The notes under the pieces are model-generated. The model ran no database searches. It was not told the DNA's origin and was given only the letters and a program-made list of their open reading frames with translations. Shown here piece by piece: positions 21,457-32,558 of a stretch of DNA of 64,000 nt. The translations under genes and the position numbers were made by a program. Source of the stretch: Chelydra serpentina (taxonomy: Eukaryota; Chordata; Testudines; Chelydridae); the NCBI GenBank assembly GCA_037349315.1, contig JBAIAC010000222.1:1116001-1180000 (forward strand). The letters run 5' to 3'. The stretch's first letter is position 1. Every line of letters starts with the position of its first letter.

Positions 21457-22274
21457 ACCTGGTGGGAGGACCTTTCCTGCATACTATGGGTGCTAGCAAA
21501 GGTGGTGACACCTGACCATGGAGCTCTAAGCAGGGTGGATGGGCTGGAGGGTGCCTGACAGCTGGGAGCAGAGTTACCATCCCAGAGTGACTGAAAGGGG
21601 GCAAAGGTGACAACAGATCCCATTGGGAGCTGGCCCCACACCCAACCCGCCCCTAGGAGAGGGGAACTGAAGTTCAACTTCAATCACAGAAAATCTTCCC
21701 TGAGAAGGACGGGAACAGCTTGTTTTAAAGACAAGGTTTGTGTTTGTTCCTGCTACACACAGAGGGGCTGGATAGTGCTGAGTCCAGCCCCCAGACTCCG
21801 AGAGGATAAGGAACAAACTCAGGCTGCCAGTCACCTGCAGGAGGGAGATGATTTTTTGACAGTGACAGTCGCCTTGTCCTACAGGCCTTTGTCTGCCCCC
21901 TTCTAGTGACGGTTCGGTAGAGGAATGCAGCCCCCACTCCTGGGTCGCTCCTGGGGAAATAATGTTTCTGTGCAAAACACCAAAGCTTGTAACAGAAAGG
22001 AGGAAAAGGAAATGGCCACAGGATGGGACCAGGACATAAGGAATGAAACACAAGATGCTTCTTCCATGTGCATTGACTTTGAACCTTGTTTGCAGTGCTG
22101 TGGTATCCGTGTTGGTCCCAGGACATGAGAGACAAGGGGGAGGGAGTCACATAATATCTTTTCAAGGACTAAGGAAGGGAGTGTTATTTACTCCTTCTCA
22201 TAACACAAGAACTAGGAGCGGTCACTAAATGAAATGAATAGGCTGCAGGTTTAAAATGAACAAAAAGAAATATT
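21457..22274. other. No gene seen
   Basis: Mixed sequence. Parts of 21600-22060 resemble the flank near 29430-29720 (inverted), so the two Gly tRNAs were probably duplicated with their flanks. Confidence 0.45.
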
Positions 22275-22457
22275 TCTTCATACAACATAAGAACCTAAGA
22301 ACAGCCATGCTGGACCAGAGCAAAGCCCAGTATCCTGTCCTCTGACAGTGGCCAAAGGCAGGTACCCCAAGGGGAATGAACAGTGAGTTACCATAAAGTG
22401 ATCCATGCCCTCTCACCCAATCCCAGCTTCTGGCAAACGGAGGCTAGGGACACCATT
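22275..22457 (-). mobile_element. CR1-type LINE 3' fragment (reverse)
   Basis: The sequence cataagaacctaagaacagcc through the cagcttctggcaaacgg tract is the reverse complement of the 3' end of the forward copy beside it. Confidence 0.75.
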
Positions 22458-22757
22458 GCTGCCCAGTTAACCTGGGGAACTCTTTGCCAGAGGGTGTTGC
22501 GAAGGCCAAGACTAGAACCGGGTTCAAAAAAGAACTAGAGAAGTGCATGGAGGACAGGTCCATCAATGGCTATTAGCCAGGAATTGTGCCCATAGCCATT
22601 GTTTGCCAGAAGCTGGGAATGGACAACAGTGGAGGGATCACTTGATGATTACCTGTTCTGTTCATTCCCTCTGGGGTGCCGGACATTGGCCACTTTCGGA
22701 AGGCAGGGTAGTGGGCTAGATGAACTGGTCTCAGTCTGGCTGGTCTTATGTTCTAAC
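22458..22757 (+). mobile_element. CR1-type LINE 3' end (forward)
   Basis: It reads ggggaactctttgccag through gggctagatgaactgg and tcttatgttct, the 3' end of a CR1-group LINE. It faces the preceding reverse fragment and forms a foldback. Confidence 0.75.
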
Positions 22758-23314
22758 TGCTGTTTATGGAAGAAACAACCTTTCGGGCTACACAGAACTG
22801 AAGAAGTGTTCTGGGTTAGCTCCAAAGCGTGTCTCTACCACCAACAGAGGTTGGTCCTCTACAAGCTCTTACCCTCACCCGCCTTGTCTCTTTTGGACTC
22901 TGAAAAGTGTTTTCTCTCAACTCCCTTTGGAGAGAAGTGAAGTTTTCCCTTTGGGAAACTATCAGGCTGAAGCAATTGTACTGATTGTGACACTAGACTC
23001 GAATGATAAATGAGTCTAAATCTGAGCTTCCGGTTTTCAAATTGGTTTTTCGAACTCCGTTCCCAATTCTCTTCTAGAAAGGCCTCCAGGATGCCTGCTC
23101 ACCCCAGAAAAAGTGGCAAAGAGAAAGCCCCCAGTGCTCCTATTCGTCCCAGGTGGACTGTTCAGTGGCAGAGGGAGTTGGTTTGTTTGGTGCTGAGAAA
23201 GCAGCCAGGAAAGGTCTCTGGGCACCAGATCTCCCTGCTTCTCCCAGCACACCCTTGGCTCCTTTCCTGACCCAGTCATTTCCGTAGGAGAGACCTACAT
23301 GCACTTAGCCAAAA
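22758..23314. other. No gene seen
   Basis: Unique-looking sequence with short frames only. Confidence 0.4.
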
Positions 23315-23387
23315 GCCTTCTTAGCGCAGTTGCTAGTGTGTTAGTTTCATAATCTGAATGTCCAGTTTTCAAAGCTCAGAGAGAGCA
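23315..23387 (+). pseudogene. Elongator tRNA-Met(CAT) pseudogene
   Basis: The D-arm (TTAGCGCAGTTGCTAG) and anticodon loop TTCATAA with CAT match elongator tRNA-Met. The B-box has decayed to TTTTCAAAGCT and the acceptor has a mismatch, so Pol III use is unlikely. Confidence 0.75.
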
Positions 23388-23479
23388 GATGGTTTGCTCC
23401 CTGCTGCAGCTTTTTCTAAAGGAAATCCCAGAGAAAAGAGACTGGAACAGACTGATTGCTGGACACCCTCCCACCCATC

Positions 23480-23481
<2 letters not shown>

Positions 23482-23547
<66 letters not shown>
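23482..23547 (+). repeat. (AC)n microsatellite, about 33 repeats
   Basis: An uninterrupted AC dinucleotide run of about 66 bases. Confidence 0.98.
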
Positions 23548-23549
<2 letters not shown>

Positions 23550-23672
23550 TATTAAGAGATTAACTCTTTTCTCTTTTATGACTCTATAATGCAGCTGGAA
23601 TTACCAGTTCCTAGAAGCCCCTTCCCACAGAGAACACAACCACAGAGCAATGGCAAAGCTGGGGGCTGCCAG

Positions 23673-23771
23673 GTTGTCATGGGCGAGTAGTTAAAGGGAT
23701 GCACTAAAAATCTAACACAATGATCCCCCTCCTCTCCACTCCCAAGCAGCTTTGAATCTTGATGATTGTGA
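23673..23771 (+). pseudogene. Possible tRNA-Ser remnant
   Basis: CATGGGCGAGTAGTTAAAGG resembles a serine tRNA D-arm, followed by actaaaaatct and a T-arm-like tttgaatcttg. The variable region is expanded and pairing is poor. Weak call. Confidence 0.35.
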
Positions 23772-24129
23772 CACTGAGTTTCCACTGCCTCAGCATCCTC
23801 GACCCCCTCTGGAGGCCGGTGTAGAGTCCCCTTAGATCCCTGTTCAGAGTTCAGCCCCCAGCCGGTGCAGCCCTGCCCAGCCACTCACCCTCTGCCCCAG
23901 GAGAGCCAGCGGGTGGGCTGCACCCACAGGCAGAGACCTGATACCGCTCCCCTCCGAGCAGCAGCCGCAGCTGTGGGCAGCTAATCCCCACCTCAGGCCG
24001 GGGGAAGGAGCTGGGGATCCCTTGTTATTTGTTCCGTCCATCGAGTCTCACGGTGTTTGAACACGTTTCTCTCTAAAAGTGATTAAATGTAGAGCCCCTC
24101 CCCCATTTCTGCTCTGTAAGTGCCTCACT
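23772..24129. other. No gene seen
   Basis: G/C-rich sequence without recognisable features. Confidence 0.4.
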
Positions 24130-24300
24130 CCTGTACATAAAACGTAAGAACGGCCAGACTGGGTCAGACCAATGGCCCATCTAGCCCAGTGTCCTGTCTT
24201 GCAAGAGTGCTCAATGCCAGATGCATTGGAGAGAAATGAACAGAACAGGGAATCATGAAGTGATCCATCCCCTGTCGTCCATTCCCAGTGTCTGTACAGA
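24130..24300 (-). mobile_element. CR1-type LINE 3' fragment
   Basis: The reverse complement ends with the diagnostic gggctagatgggccattgg-type tail (24165-24190 in + coordinates). Related to the fragments at 22275-22757 and 37938. Confidence 0.75.
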
Positions 24301-24342
24301 TGTGAACACAAAGAAACATTTGGGGCCCACTTGCAGCTACTT

Positions 24343-24400
24343 ACAATCATAGAAGATTAGGGCTGGAAGAGACCTCAGGGGGGATCTAGTCCAGGGGTCT
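24343..24400 (-). mobile_element. CR1 3' tail fragment
   Basis: The tract atcatagaagattagggctg followed by gaagagacctcagg is the reverse complement of the CR1 3' UTR seen at 15700-15775. It runs into aggggtctcaaacacgcgg, which looks like an hAT terminus. Confidence 0.65.
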
Positions 24401-25478
24401 CAAACACGCGGCCCGCGGAGCTCTTCCCTGCGGCCCACCGGGCTCCCCGCCCCCGCCCCCCAATTTTGTTTTTTTGGTTTTTTTTACCCCCAGGCAGGTC
24501 CCGCCGCCAGAACAGCTGTCTGGCGGCTTCGTGGTTTCTAGGAGGAAGGGGGAGGAGCGGGAAGCCGTGCGCACAAGGTGGGGGGAGAAGAGGCAGGGAT
24601 TTGGGAAAGGGGTTGTAATAGGGGCGGGGAGAGGGAGGAGTTGGGGTGGGGACTTTGGGGAAGGGGCTTGAAGGGGGACAGGGAAGGGATGACAGTGACG
24701 CTCGGTTCTGCCCCACAGCCCCAAGAACTGCTGGGCGCAAGTCCTGGGCCCGACGTGCAGTGAATGTGGGGGTGACTCTGCCTGCCCAGACTGGTCAGTA
24801 GAAAGATTCAGACCCACACTCTGTCTGGGGGAGGAGATACACACGTGTTGTGGGATTGGTTTCCTCCTTTTAAATGTACCGGATCATTTCCATGGCAAAA
24901 CTATTTGTACGAGCCCATGAAAAAAGGAAGAACCCATGAAAATACCCCTGGGGGAGAGGGGGTGTCTGAGAGCCGGGGGGGAGACGGAGATTTTCATGAA
25001 ACGGGGACAGGCCAAAGCAGGGCCTTTAGCTGGAGCATAGGGGGAGGTTTTTGTGCAGTTCCATGTTAACCAGCCTCACATCCTGTATCCCTACTGCCCC
25101 ACCTTGCCCCCAACATGTGACCTAGAGCCTCCCCACTGGCCAAGCCCCCTGGGACTCCTGAGACAGCCCCACTGGGCTGGCCTCCTCCCCACTGCAAAAC
25201 CAGCAAATCCCCCAGCTCCTCTCCTAGCTGGATCCCCTGGCAGCCAGATGTGTCTGCAGAACTGCCGTGGTTCCTCTCCTGGGTGTCTGGTCAAGGACAG
25301 TTACTGGCTTCTCCTGAGAGCGCAGCTGGGAAATTTCTCACTCGTCTCTGGATTCTCTCCTGTGGGCTCTGAGAAGCAGGGTGGGGCGTGTATGATACAG
25401 TCCATGCAACATTCCCCAACAGGCCAGTGGCAGATGGAGAAGTGCCTTGCTGGACAGGTAGGGAAAAGGAAGCCAGCG
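24401..25478. other. No gene; possible hAT start then unique DNA
   Basis: After the hAT-like terminus the sequence is G- and purine-rich to about 24700. Frames here are compositional. From about 25420 it is shared with the flank at about 49500-49560. Confidence 0.4.
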
Positions 25479-25551
25479 TGTTTCTGCCTGGTTTCGAACC
25501 AGGGGCCTTTTGCGTGTTAGGCAAACGTGATAACCACAACACCACAGAAAC
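25479..25551 (-). tRNA. tRNA-Val(AAC), copy A
   Basis: A 73-nt reverse-strand tRNA-Val. Acceptor GTTTCTG/CAGAAAC pairs perfectly, the D-arm is GTGTTGTGGTTATCAC, the anticodon loop CTAACAC gives AAC, and the T-arm GGTTCGAAACC is a consensus B-box. TTTT follows about 15 nt downstream. It is head-to-head with a Tyr-like pseudogene 100 bp away. Likely functional. Confidence 0.92.
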
Positions 25552-25652
25552 TCTCTCCCTGCCCTCTGCCCCTTCCCTTCTAATTCCATCCGCTTGGCTG
25601 GCGCTCGCCCTGGCACACACCGCTGGGCGACCCTGGAGAAAGTGGTGGCAGC

Positions 25653-25742
25653 TCTTCGGTGGGTCGGCTGGTAGAACAAAGAACTGGAGCCGGCTCCCAG
25701 GAAGTCATCCTTACCTCGCCCTTGTGACTCCAGCTTGAAGGA
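25653..25742 (+). pseudogene. tRNA-Tyr-derived pseudogene, copy 2
   Basis: The 90-nt Tyr-like sequence, with a 5' half starting TCTTCGG, a 17-nt intron and the 3' half ATCCTTACC ... TTGAAGGA. Anticodon position reads GGA, B-box TTGTGACTC. It lies head-to-head with tRNA-Val(AAC). Confidence 0.75.
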
Positions 25743-25944
25743 GAGCTTCTTTCCTTCCCCTCGCTGAGAAAGAGCAAAGGAAGAACAAAAGCCCAGATCC
25801 ATAGGGGGGCAGAGGCTTCAGGAGCCCACAGCGTTTGCCCATCTGGGGCATTGTGGCTGAGATCTCTGCTGGCCAGCGCCAGCGCTCGCAAGGCGCTAGT
25901 GTGGATGCTGGAGGCTGGGTGCTGGGTGCTGTAGGCAGAGACCC

Positions 25945-26016
25945 AGCAGAGTGGTGCAGCGGCAGCGAGCTGGGCCCATAACCCAGAGGTCGATGGATCG
26001 AAACCATCCTCTGCTA
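25945..26016 (+). tRNA. Initiator tRNA-Met(CAT)
   Basis: A 72-nt match to vertebrate initiator tRNA. AGCAGAG pairs with CTCTGCT, the G-C rich anticodon stem GCTGGGCCCATAACCCAG carries CAT, and the initiator T-loop ATCGAAA is present. Two D-loop/stem changes from consensus are visible. A T5 run about 18 nt downstream can terminate Pol III. Likely functional. Confidence 0.92.
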
Positions 26017-26534
26017 GGCAGGTGCTTGTTTCTTTTTGCTCTGGGCCTGCAAGCGAGGGGGCGACCAGCAGAGCGCCAGGAGCCGAGGCCATGAGGCAGG
26101 AAGTGGCTGAGGTGTGGGACTGCCAGGGAGCTCCCCGGCCCCTCTGGCTGCCTGGGCTGAAGGCGAGAGCCAGGCCTGTGCGTGAGGTCTGAGTGCCGGG
26201 GGCTCCCCCACTCCTCGGGAGGGTCTGTCCCAAGGCAGCGGCCCAGCCCCTCTCCAAGGGGGGTGCGTCCCACCAGCATTTCTTGCCCCGTTGGGGGAGG
26301 TTCAGCCTCCCCGAGCCCCTTGTAGCCGCCGCCCACGCGCAGTGTCACTGGTAGATACGGGCAGAGGAGACTCGGGGGCCTGGGCTGGGAAATCCCTGGG
26401 TGAAACTGGCTGCCTGAGCCCAGCCCCTCTGTACTCAGGGGAGCGGTGAGAGGGGGAGGGGCTCAGGGAGTAAATCCTCAGAAACCTCCCCCCTGGGTTT
26501 GTAATGTCAGAGCCCAGCGAACAAGCCCCTGCGT
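26017..26534. other. Duplicated flank of the iMet module
   Basis: 26020-26235 recurs inverted at 63440-63650. About 26430-26534 recurs at 50035-50107. These flanks define the module that was copied. No gene seen. Confidence 0.6.
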
Positions 26535-28018
26535 GTGTGAAGGGAGGGGCTGTGAGGGGAGGGGCTGTGAGGGGGAGGGTCGATGGGGGTGTCAGTGTGA
26601 GGGGAAGGGCTGTGAGTGGGAGGGTCCATGGGGGAGTCAGTGTGAGGGGGAGGGGCTGTTATGGGGAGGGCTATGGAGTGTCTCTGTGAGGGGAGGGGCT
26701 GTGAGGGGGAGGGTCCATGGGGGTGTCAGTGTGAGGGGAGGGGCTGTGAGGGGGAGGGTCCATGGGGGTGTCAGTGTGAGGGGGAGGGGCTGTGAGGGGG
26801 CGGGTCCGTGGGGGTGTCAGTGTGAGGGGGAGGGGCTGTGAGGTTGAGGGTCCATGGGGGTGTCAGTGTGAGGGGGAGGGGCTGTGAGGGGGAGGGTCCA
26901 TGGGGTGTCAGTGTGAGGGGGAGGGGCTGTGAGGGGGAGGGTCCATGGGGGAGTCAGTGTGATGGGAGGGGCTGTGAGGGGAAGGGTCCATGGGGGAGTC
27001 AGTGTGAGAGGGAGGGTCCATGGAGGTGTCAGTGTGAGGGGGAGGGGCTGTGAGAGGGAGGGTCCATGGGGGAGTCACTATGAGGGGGAGGGGCTGTGAT
27101 GGGGAGGGCTATGGAGTGTCTCTGTGAGGGGAGGGGCTGTGAGGGGGAGGGTCCATGGGGGTGCAGTGTGAGGAGGAGGGGCAGTGAGGGGGAGGGTCCA
27201 TGGGGGTGTCAGTGTGAAGGGAGGGGCTGTGAGGGGGAGGGTCCATGGGGGTGTCTCTGTGAGGGGGAGGGGCTGTGAAGGGGAGGGTCCATGGGGGAGT
27301 CAGTGTGAGGGGGAGGGGCTGTGAGGGGGAGGGTCCATGGGGGTGCAGTATGAGGGAGAGGGGCTGTGAGGGGGAGGGTCCATGGGGGTGCAGTGTGAGG
27401 GGGAGGGGCTGTGATGGGGAGGGTCCATGGGGGTGCAGTGTGAGGGGGAGGGGCTGTGAGGGGGAGGGTCCATGGGGGTCTCAGTGTGAGGGGGAGGGGC
27501 TGTGACGGGAGGGTCCATGGGGGTGCAGTGTGAGGGGGAGGGGCTGTGAGGGGGAGGGTCCATGGGGGTCTCAGTGTGAGGGGGAGGGGCTGTGAGAGGG
27601 AGGGTCCATGGGGGTGCAGTGTGAGGGGGAGGGGCTGTGAGGGGGAGGGTCCATGGGGGTCTCAGTGTGAGGGGGAGGGGCTGTGAGGGGAGGGTCCATG
27701 GGGGTGTCAGTGTGAGGGGGAGGGGCTGTGAGGGGGAGGGTCCATGGGGGTGTCAGTGTGAAGGGAGGGGCTGTGAGGGGGAGGCTCCATGGGGGTGTCT
27801 CTGTGAGGGGGAGGGGCTGTGAAGGGGAGGGTCCATGGGGGAGTCAGTGTGAGGGGGAGGGGCTGTGAGGGGGAGGGTCCACGGGGGAGTCAGTGTGAGG
27901 GGGAGGGTCCATGGGTGAGTCAGTGTGAGGGGGAGGGTCCATGGGTGAGTCAGTGTGAGGGGAGGGGCTGTGAGGGGGAGGGTCCATGGGGGTGTCAGTG
28001 TGAGGGGGAGGGGCTGTG
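26535..28018 (+). repeat. G-rich minisatellite of about 45 bp, array B1 (about 33 units)
   Basis: Units of 43-47 bp read agggtccatgggggtgtcag then tgtgagggggaggggctgtg. The strand has frequent runs of four or five G. Unit length varies by a base or two, so frames shift often. The same unit forms 50108-50770 and a 66-bp remnant at 63375-63440. Confidence 0.95.
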
Positions 28019-28424
28019 AGCATCTGGTCATCTCCAGGCAGCAGGAGTCCCCTGACATGGGAGTTGAACTGCCCCCTTCCCCCAGGTGCTTTGGAGGGCC
28101 CTAGAGCCCAGCATGGAGCTGCTGTCCCTGCAGGGCCCCTGGGAGTCACAGAGGGGTGATGTGCAGTTACTGCCCCGTCTGTCCTGGGCTGGGGGGCTGC
28201 AGCCCCCGGAACAGCCCTGTGGGGACTCAGCCCTGTGGGGGATTCACTGTGTGTGGAAAAGCCCGTCTAGGAATGGGGATTCCCAGCTGCGTTACAGCGG
28301 CGTGACGGAGAGGAAAGAGTTAATGCTTTAGGACAGTCTGGGGGCGCTGGATGGGAAGGAGGGTGCCCGGCTCTCAGGCTGCAGAACGACCAACCCCAAA
28401 CGTTCAGAACCCTGAGCCAGGCTC
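28019..28424. other. No gene seen
   Basis: G/C-rich flank after the minisatellite; short frames only. Confidence 0.4.
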
Positions 28425-28910
28425 ACCGAAAATCACGAGATGGGCTTTGAAATCATGAGATTGTGTAAAATTAATAGATTTTTGGATCTTTTTATTTGCC
28501 TTCTGCTTGATGAGCCTTTAGGGCGCACGGGGGAGACATTTTGAATCTATTTCCAAGGTCACAAGGGCTAGAAACGTCCTGTGTCTTTAAGAGCGAAGGC
28601 TGAAATCATCACGTCTCCACCTGACTCCAGGAGCTGGGGCTTTAAGGAAAACAACAATTCTCATGAGCCACAAGGCAAAATCAGGAGCGTTGGCAGCACC
28701 GAGTGGGACGGAGTCTTTATTCTCCGGGATTCCCTGGAGCCGGGTTCCCAGCCTTGTTCTTTCTGTGGCCCCCACCCACCCGTGCCACAACAACTGTCTA
28801 ACGCCGGCCCTGCTTGCTGGTTTATTTTGTCAAATCCCCCCCTGAAACCTGCTCGCTGCACCCCCCCCCTCCGGGGGCTCTGGACCCCTGGCTGAGAACC
28901 ACGGCCTGGG
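28425..28910. mobile_element. Old interspersed repeats, unclassified
   Basis: 28425-28710 alternates atcacgagatggg and tcatgagattgtg type motifs with a central ttttatttgccttctgc tract, resembling a sauropsid DNA-transposon remnant. About 28725-28910 ends in ggacccctggctgagaacca, like an hAT terminus. Family calls are tentative. Confidence 0.4.
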
Positions 28911-29249
28911 AGCTCTGTTTAGAAGGGGGGAGTAAAGCTGCTGCCTTTCCCGATGGCTGAACTCAGGCCCTTAGCGTGGGATATTCCTGCCCTGCCAGCG
29001 ACCCCAGGAAAGCTCACTGAGCCGCTGCCTGGCCTCAGGGACAGTCTCAGCCCGCAGGGCCCCAGGGGGCAATGAAGCAGCTGGGTCAGGATGGGAACCC
29101 TCATTCCCAGAGAAGTGCCCTGGCTCCCTGCTCAGCAGCTGAGAAGTCAATTCCCCCCACGCCCGATGAACCAGCCTGGAGCTCAGTGCAGCGCTGGGGG
29201 TTTCTCCTTTCACTCCACTGAAGGCTGCTATCAGATCTCCCAAAACCAG
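28911..29249. other. No gene seen
   Basis: Mixed-composition sequence with no recognised feature. Confidence 0.4.
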
Positions 29250-29335
29250 TGCTTTAGATGAGGCTTGAACTCACAAACACGCCATGCATCACTGCCCTAT
29301 AAGTACTGCGCATTAACCCTTTGTGCCACTGGAAA
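29250..29335 (-). tRNA. tRNA-Ile(TAT), intron-containing, degenerate
   Basis: The reverse strand follows tRNA-Ile(TAT): D-arm AGTGGCACAAAGGGTTAATG, anticodon arm GTACTTATA, a short intron of about 12-14 nt, then T-arm GTGAGTTCAAGCCTCA. The acceptor halves no longer pair well. Probably a pseudogene. Confidence 0.7.
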
Positions 29336-30013
29336 CCACACTGGGTAAACCACATTGACTAGATCTTGACCAACAATTCTGGAGCTTGATACAAAACAAT
29401 GGCTCCCCCTAAGAATGGGGTTGTGTGACCTTCCTTATGTCCTGGCGCCCTCTTGTGGCCATTTCCTTTCCCTCCTTTCAGTGAAAAGCTTTGGGATTTT
29501 GTGTACAAACTTTATTTCCTCGGGAGAGACCCAGGAGCGGGGGCTGCCTGTGTCTACCCAGCACCCACTCGATTAGAAGGTGACCGACAAACACCCTTAA
29601 GACGAGGCAGCCGTCAAAAAAATCATCTCCCGTCTTCCCTTGAGTGACAGCCTGAATCGTTCCTTGTCCGGGCAGAGCCCAAGGACTGGAATCAGCAGCA
29701 GCAACAAACCCTCAGTACGTAGCAGGAACAACCCAAACTGTGCGTTCAAAGGAGCTGTCTCCTTCCTTCGGGGGTCACGTTTGCCATTAGGGTCACTGAT
29801 TTTCATTTCCCTTCTCTGAGGGCAGAGATGGGGCTGGAGCCACCTCAGGCTGGGCTGTGGAGCCCAGGTCCCCACCTGTCAGTCACTCTGGGGACCTGTC
29901 TCTGCTCACAGCTGACAGGCTGCCTCCAGCCTCTCCAGCCAGCTCCTGAGCGCTGTGGGGGTGAGTCATTTGTCAAGCATCAGTGGCACACAGGAGAGGC
30001 CCTTTTGTCAGGT
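29336..30013. other. Flank shared with the other tRNA-Gly locus
   Basis: About 29430-29720 resembles 21700-22060 in inverted orientation. No coding gene seen. Confidence 0.45.
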
Positions 30014-30085
30014 GCATTGGTGGTGTAGTGGTGAGCAGAGCTGCCTTCCAAGCAATTGACCTGGGTTCACGCCCCAGCCAATGCA
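30014..30085 (+). tRNA. tRNA-Gly(TCC), second copy
   Basis: A 72-nt tRNA-Gly with acceptor GCATTGG/CCAATGC, D-arm TGGTGTAGTGGTGAGC and anticodon TCC. The T-loop differs (GGGTTCACGCCCC), weakening the B-box. TTTT lies about 11 nt downstream. Confidence 0.85.
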
Positions 30086-30924
30086 GGGGTGTGAGGTTTT
30101 CCTGGCTGGGAATTGGTTTAATTGCAGGGATATTGTATCAGTTTATCAATGGAATGAGAGAATTAATGTCCCAAATCCCAGCAGGTCACTAAATACCGAG
30201 TGGGGGAAGAAAGGGGCAGGACTATGCAGTGAGCTGTTGGACTCACCCTTGTATTACAATGTTTTGTTTTTTTTTTTTTTACTTTTTCCTTTACTTCTCT
30301 CTCCTATTTAGACTCAGAGCCTTTAAGGTCAGAAGGGACCAGCGTGATCATCTAGTCGGACCTATTGCACCTTGCAGACCAAAAGACCCCACCCACCCCA
30401 AGGGGAGTAAGGTCACGCTTCAGAGAGAACGTACTAGAGAAATGGTGGGTTCGGGGGGGGGGAGATAGAAAAGGAAAGCCCCTTTTCTCAGAAGAGCAGA
30501 CTCGGCTCCCTCCCGGATCTGTCCCCAGTGGATTTAGCTCACAATAAGGGTGTCCCTCCCTCCCTGGGTGATGTAATTAAAATGAAGGAAAGACAAGGTG
30601 AGATGGTGCCACAGGTAAGTATATTAAGGGTAAAGGTACGGAGAACTGGAAGAAACTCAAACTTAACCATACAGTGATTCAGTGACTGGCTTTAGAAGCG
30701 TGAAGCTCAGACCCACAAAGCCTCCCTTGGTATTCAGAGAAACAGTAAATAAAACCCAACACAGAAACCTTTCCCTGCGATTTAGGCGCGGTGGACACAG
30801 CACACAGAGGCGAAGACCAGGACCTTCTACGCTCCGGCTGATTTGGAGCCTTCGAGGAGGACTACGGGGGAGTCCTGACGACTGTTGGATTTTGTTGCAG
30901 GCAGGGAGACCCTCCGGGCTGATG
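30086..30924. other. No gene; possible CR1-group fragment
   Basis: About 30310-30390 (ggtcagaagggaccagcgtg) resembles a CR1-group UTR. The rest, including a T-run near 30269, holds no recognised gene. Confidence 0.4.
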
Positions 30925-31225
30925 GACACCAGCACAGGGGCTGACTTCCGGCCCCGCCCATGGGTGCTGTCACCCGGCGTCGGGGGCGGGGCCCCGCCCG
31001 ATGCCGGGCCCCGCCCCCGACGCCGGGCGACGTTGCGGGGCCCCGTCCCTGACGCCGACGCAACGTTGCCCAGCGTCGGGGGCGGGGCCCCGCAACATCT
31101 CCCGGTGCCCGGTAAGTTTGCCGCGGGTCCGGTGCGGGCGGGGAGTTGCCGGTGGGTGCAGAGCACCCACCAATTTTTCTCCGTGGGTGCTCCAGCACCG
31201 GAGCACCCACGGAGTTGGCGCCCCT
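30925..31225 (-). repeat. G/C-rich interspersed element with terminal hairpin, copy 2
   Basis: Reverse-oriented relative of 9291-9640 and 48942-49232. The GTGGGTGCTCC/GGAGCACCCAC hairpin is at the right (31180-31212). Frames across it arise from CpG-rich composition. Confidence 0.7.
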
Positions 31226-32307
31226 GGACACCAGGAGAGCAGGACCCTCCAGAGGTCAAATGGATTCAGTTTGCTGTGGCGGGGATAGTGAGGACAGGCC
31301 TCTCCTTCCTTAACCTCGCTGCAGCACAGATGGTGTCTTCTCTCTAGCTCTGGAGCGTTAGGGAGACCCGACCGTGCACGTGCTGCCGCGGGAATGGACA
31401 GCCCCGCCCAGGCGCTGAGCAAGTCCTTATATAGCCCTTTTGTTGGGAAAAACTGGTCCAGTCCGGTTTGAGCCAGGGAAATCCAGTGTCTTTAAGAGTA
31501 AGCTAGCCTGCTTACAGAGATGGAGTCCGAGAGTCACAGATGATATACTCCATATTGGATTTCATTCAGACCAGTGATTTGCATAACCTTTACCTTATAC
31601 ACACTATTAAAACAGCCAGTTAAACACATTTAAACAATACCAACACCACATTTCTTACTAACAGATCGATCACTACCCGCGGATCCGGCGGGTAGTGTAG
31701 GCCTGGCCTAAGTAACTGCAGAGTTAGTGTCGTACCAGATAGTTAATTGCACAATCTTACTTCTCTAGTCTCACTTTCTGGTCTCATTGATCACTTGGGT
31801 AGAAACAGCAAGGGTTTGGTGGGTTTTGTTTTTTTCTCCCTTCATTTTCTCCTCAGGAATGTGGGATCTTGAGCATGTTATTTTAAGTTCCCTCTGGGTC
31901 AGGAAAATTCCATCTCCTTGAAATAGGTGGGGAAGTGGCCTGTTTCTATAACCTAAAATAAAGGAGCTTTTGTAAAGCAGTTTCATCTTTAAATCTGCTG
32001 GGATAAAAATAGTAACTAGTAAATTCCACGGCCAGACACCAGGCCAGGATCAATTGATGGGGACAGGATCAATTCATTACAGAAGAAACAAACTCTTGGG
32101 AAGTAGCTGTAATTTGTCCCCAAACCTTTCTTTGTTCTCATATGCGATCAGGGATTCTCTTTTAGAGGGCAGAGTTAAGGTTATATGGGCATATACCATC
32201 GGTCTGTATTCCCTGTTTTTCCAGAGTTTGAGTTTTACTGAACTCGATGTTCTGGAAGGGTAAGAGAGTCACATATAGACTCCCACACAGGGAGGGAGGG
32301 ACACATA
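31226..32307. other. No gene seen
   Basis: A/T-rich in the second half. Contains, at 32090-32117, a 28-bp stretch that also occurs inside the hAT element at 32440-32467. Confidence 0.4.
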
Positions 32308-32315
32308 CAATATCA

Positions 32316-32550
32316 CAGGCCTGCACAACGGGTAAAGCGGTGAGGGCCACATTACTCCAAAGAAAAAAGCCGAGGGCTGGATGCGAGGAAAGTTGTTGAG
32401 CAAAAAAAAAAACTCTCTGCCCAAAGTTGTTGAGCAAAAAAACTCTTGGGAAGTAGCTGTAATTTGTAATTTTAGCCAGCCTCCCGCGGGCCGCACAGAG
32501 AGCCTCCGCGCGCCGCATACGGCCCACGGGCCGTATGTTGTGCAGGCCTG
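32316..32550 (+). mobile_element. hAT-type non-autonomous transposon with 8-bp TSD
   Basis: Perfect 14-bp inverted termini (CAGGCCTGCACAAC at 32316-32329 and its complement ending at 32550). It is flanked by CAATATCA (32308-32315) and CAATATCG (32551-32558), a 7-of-8 target duplication typical of hAT. The interior is A-rich, then CpG-rich, and encodes no transposase. Confidence 0.92.
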
Positions 32551-32558
32551 CAATATCG

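Noticed and set aside
25580..26348. Reverse frames of 150-225 codons across the iMet region
   Set aside because: They run through tRNA genes and duplicated flanks and recur only because the DNA is duplicated; no domain.
26446..28019. Series of glycine-rich frames
   Set aside because: Translation of the G-rich minisatellite; frames shift whenever unit length changes.
30682..31422. Overlapping frames of 134-221 codons
   Set aside because: They read through a CpG-rich interspersed element present in three copies; no domain and both strands are open.
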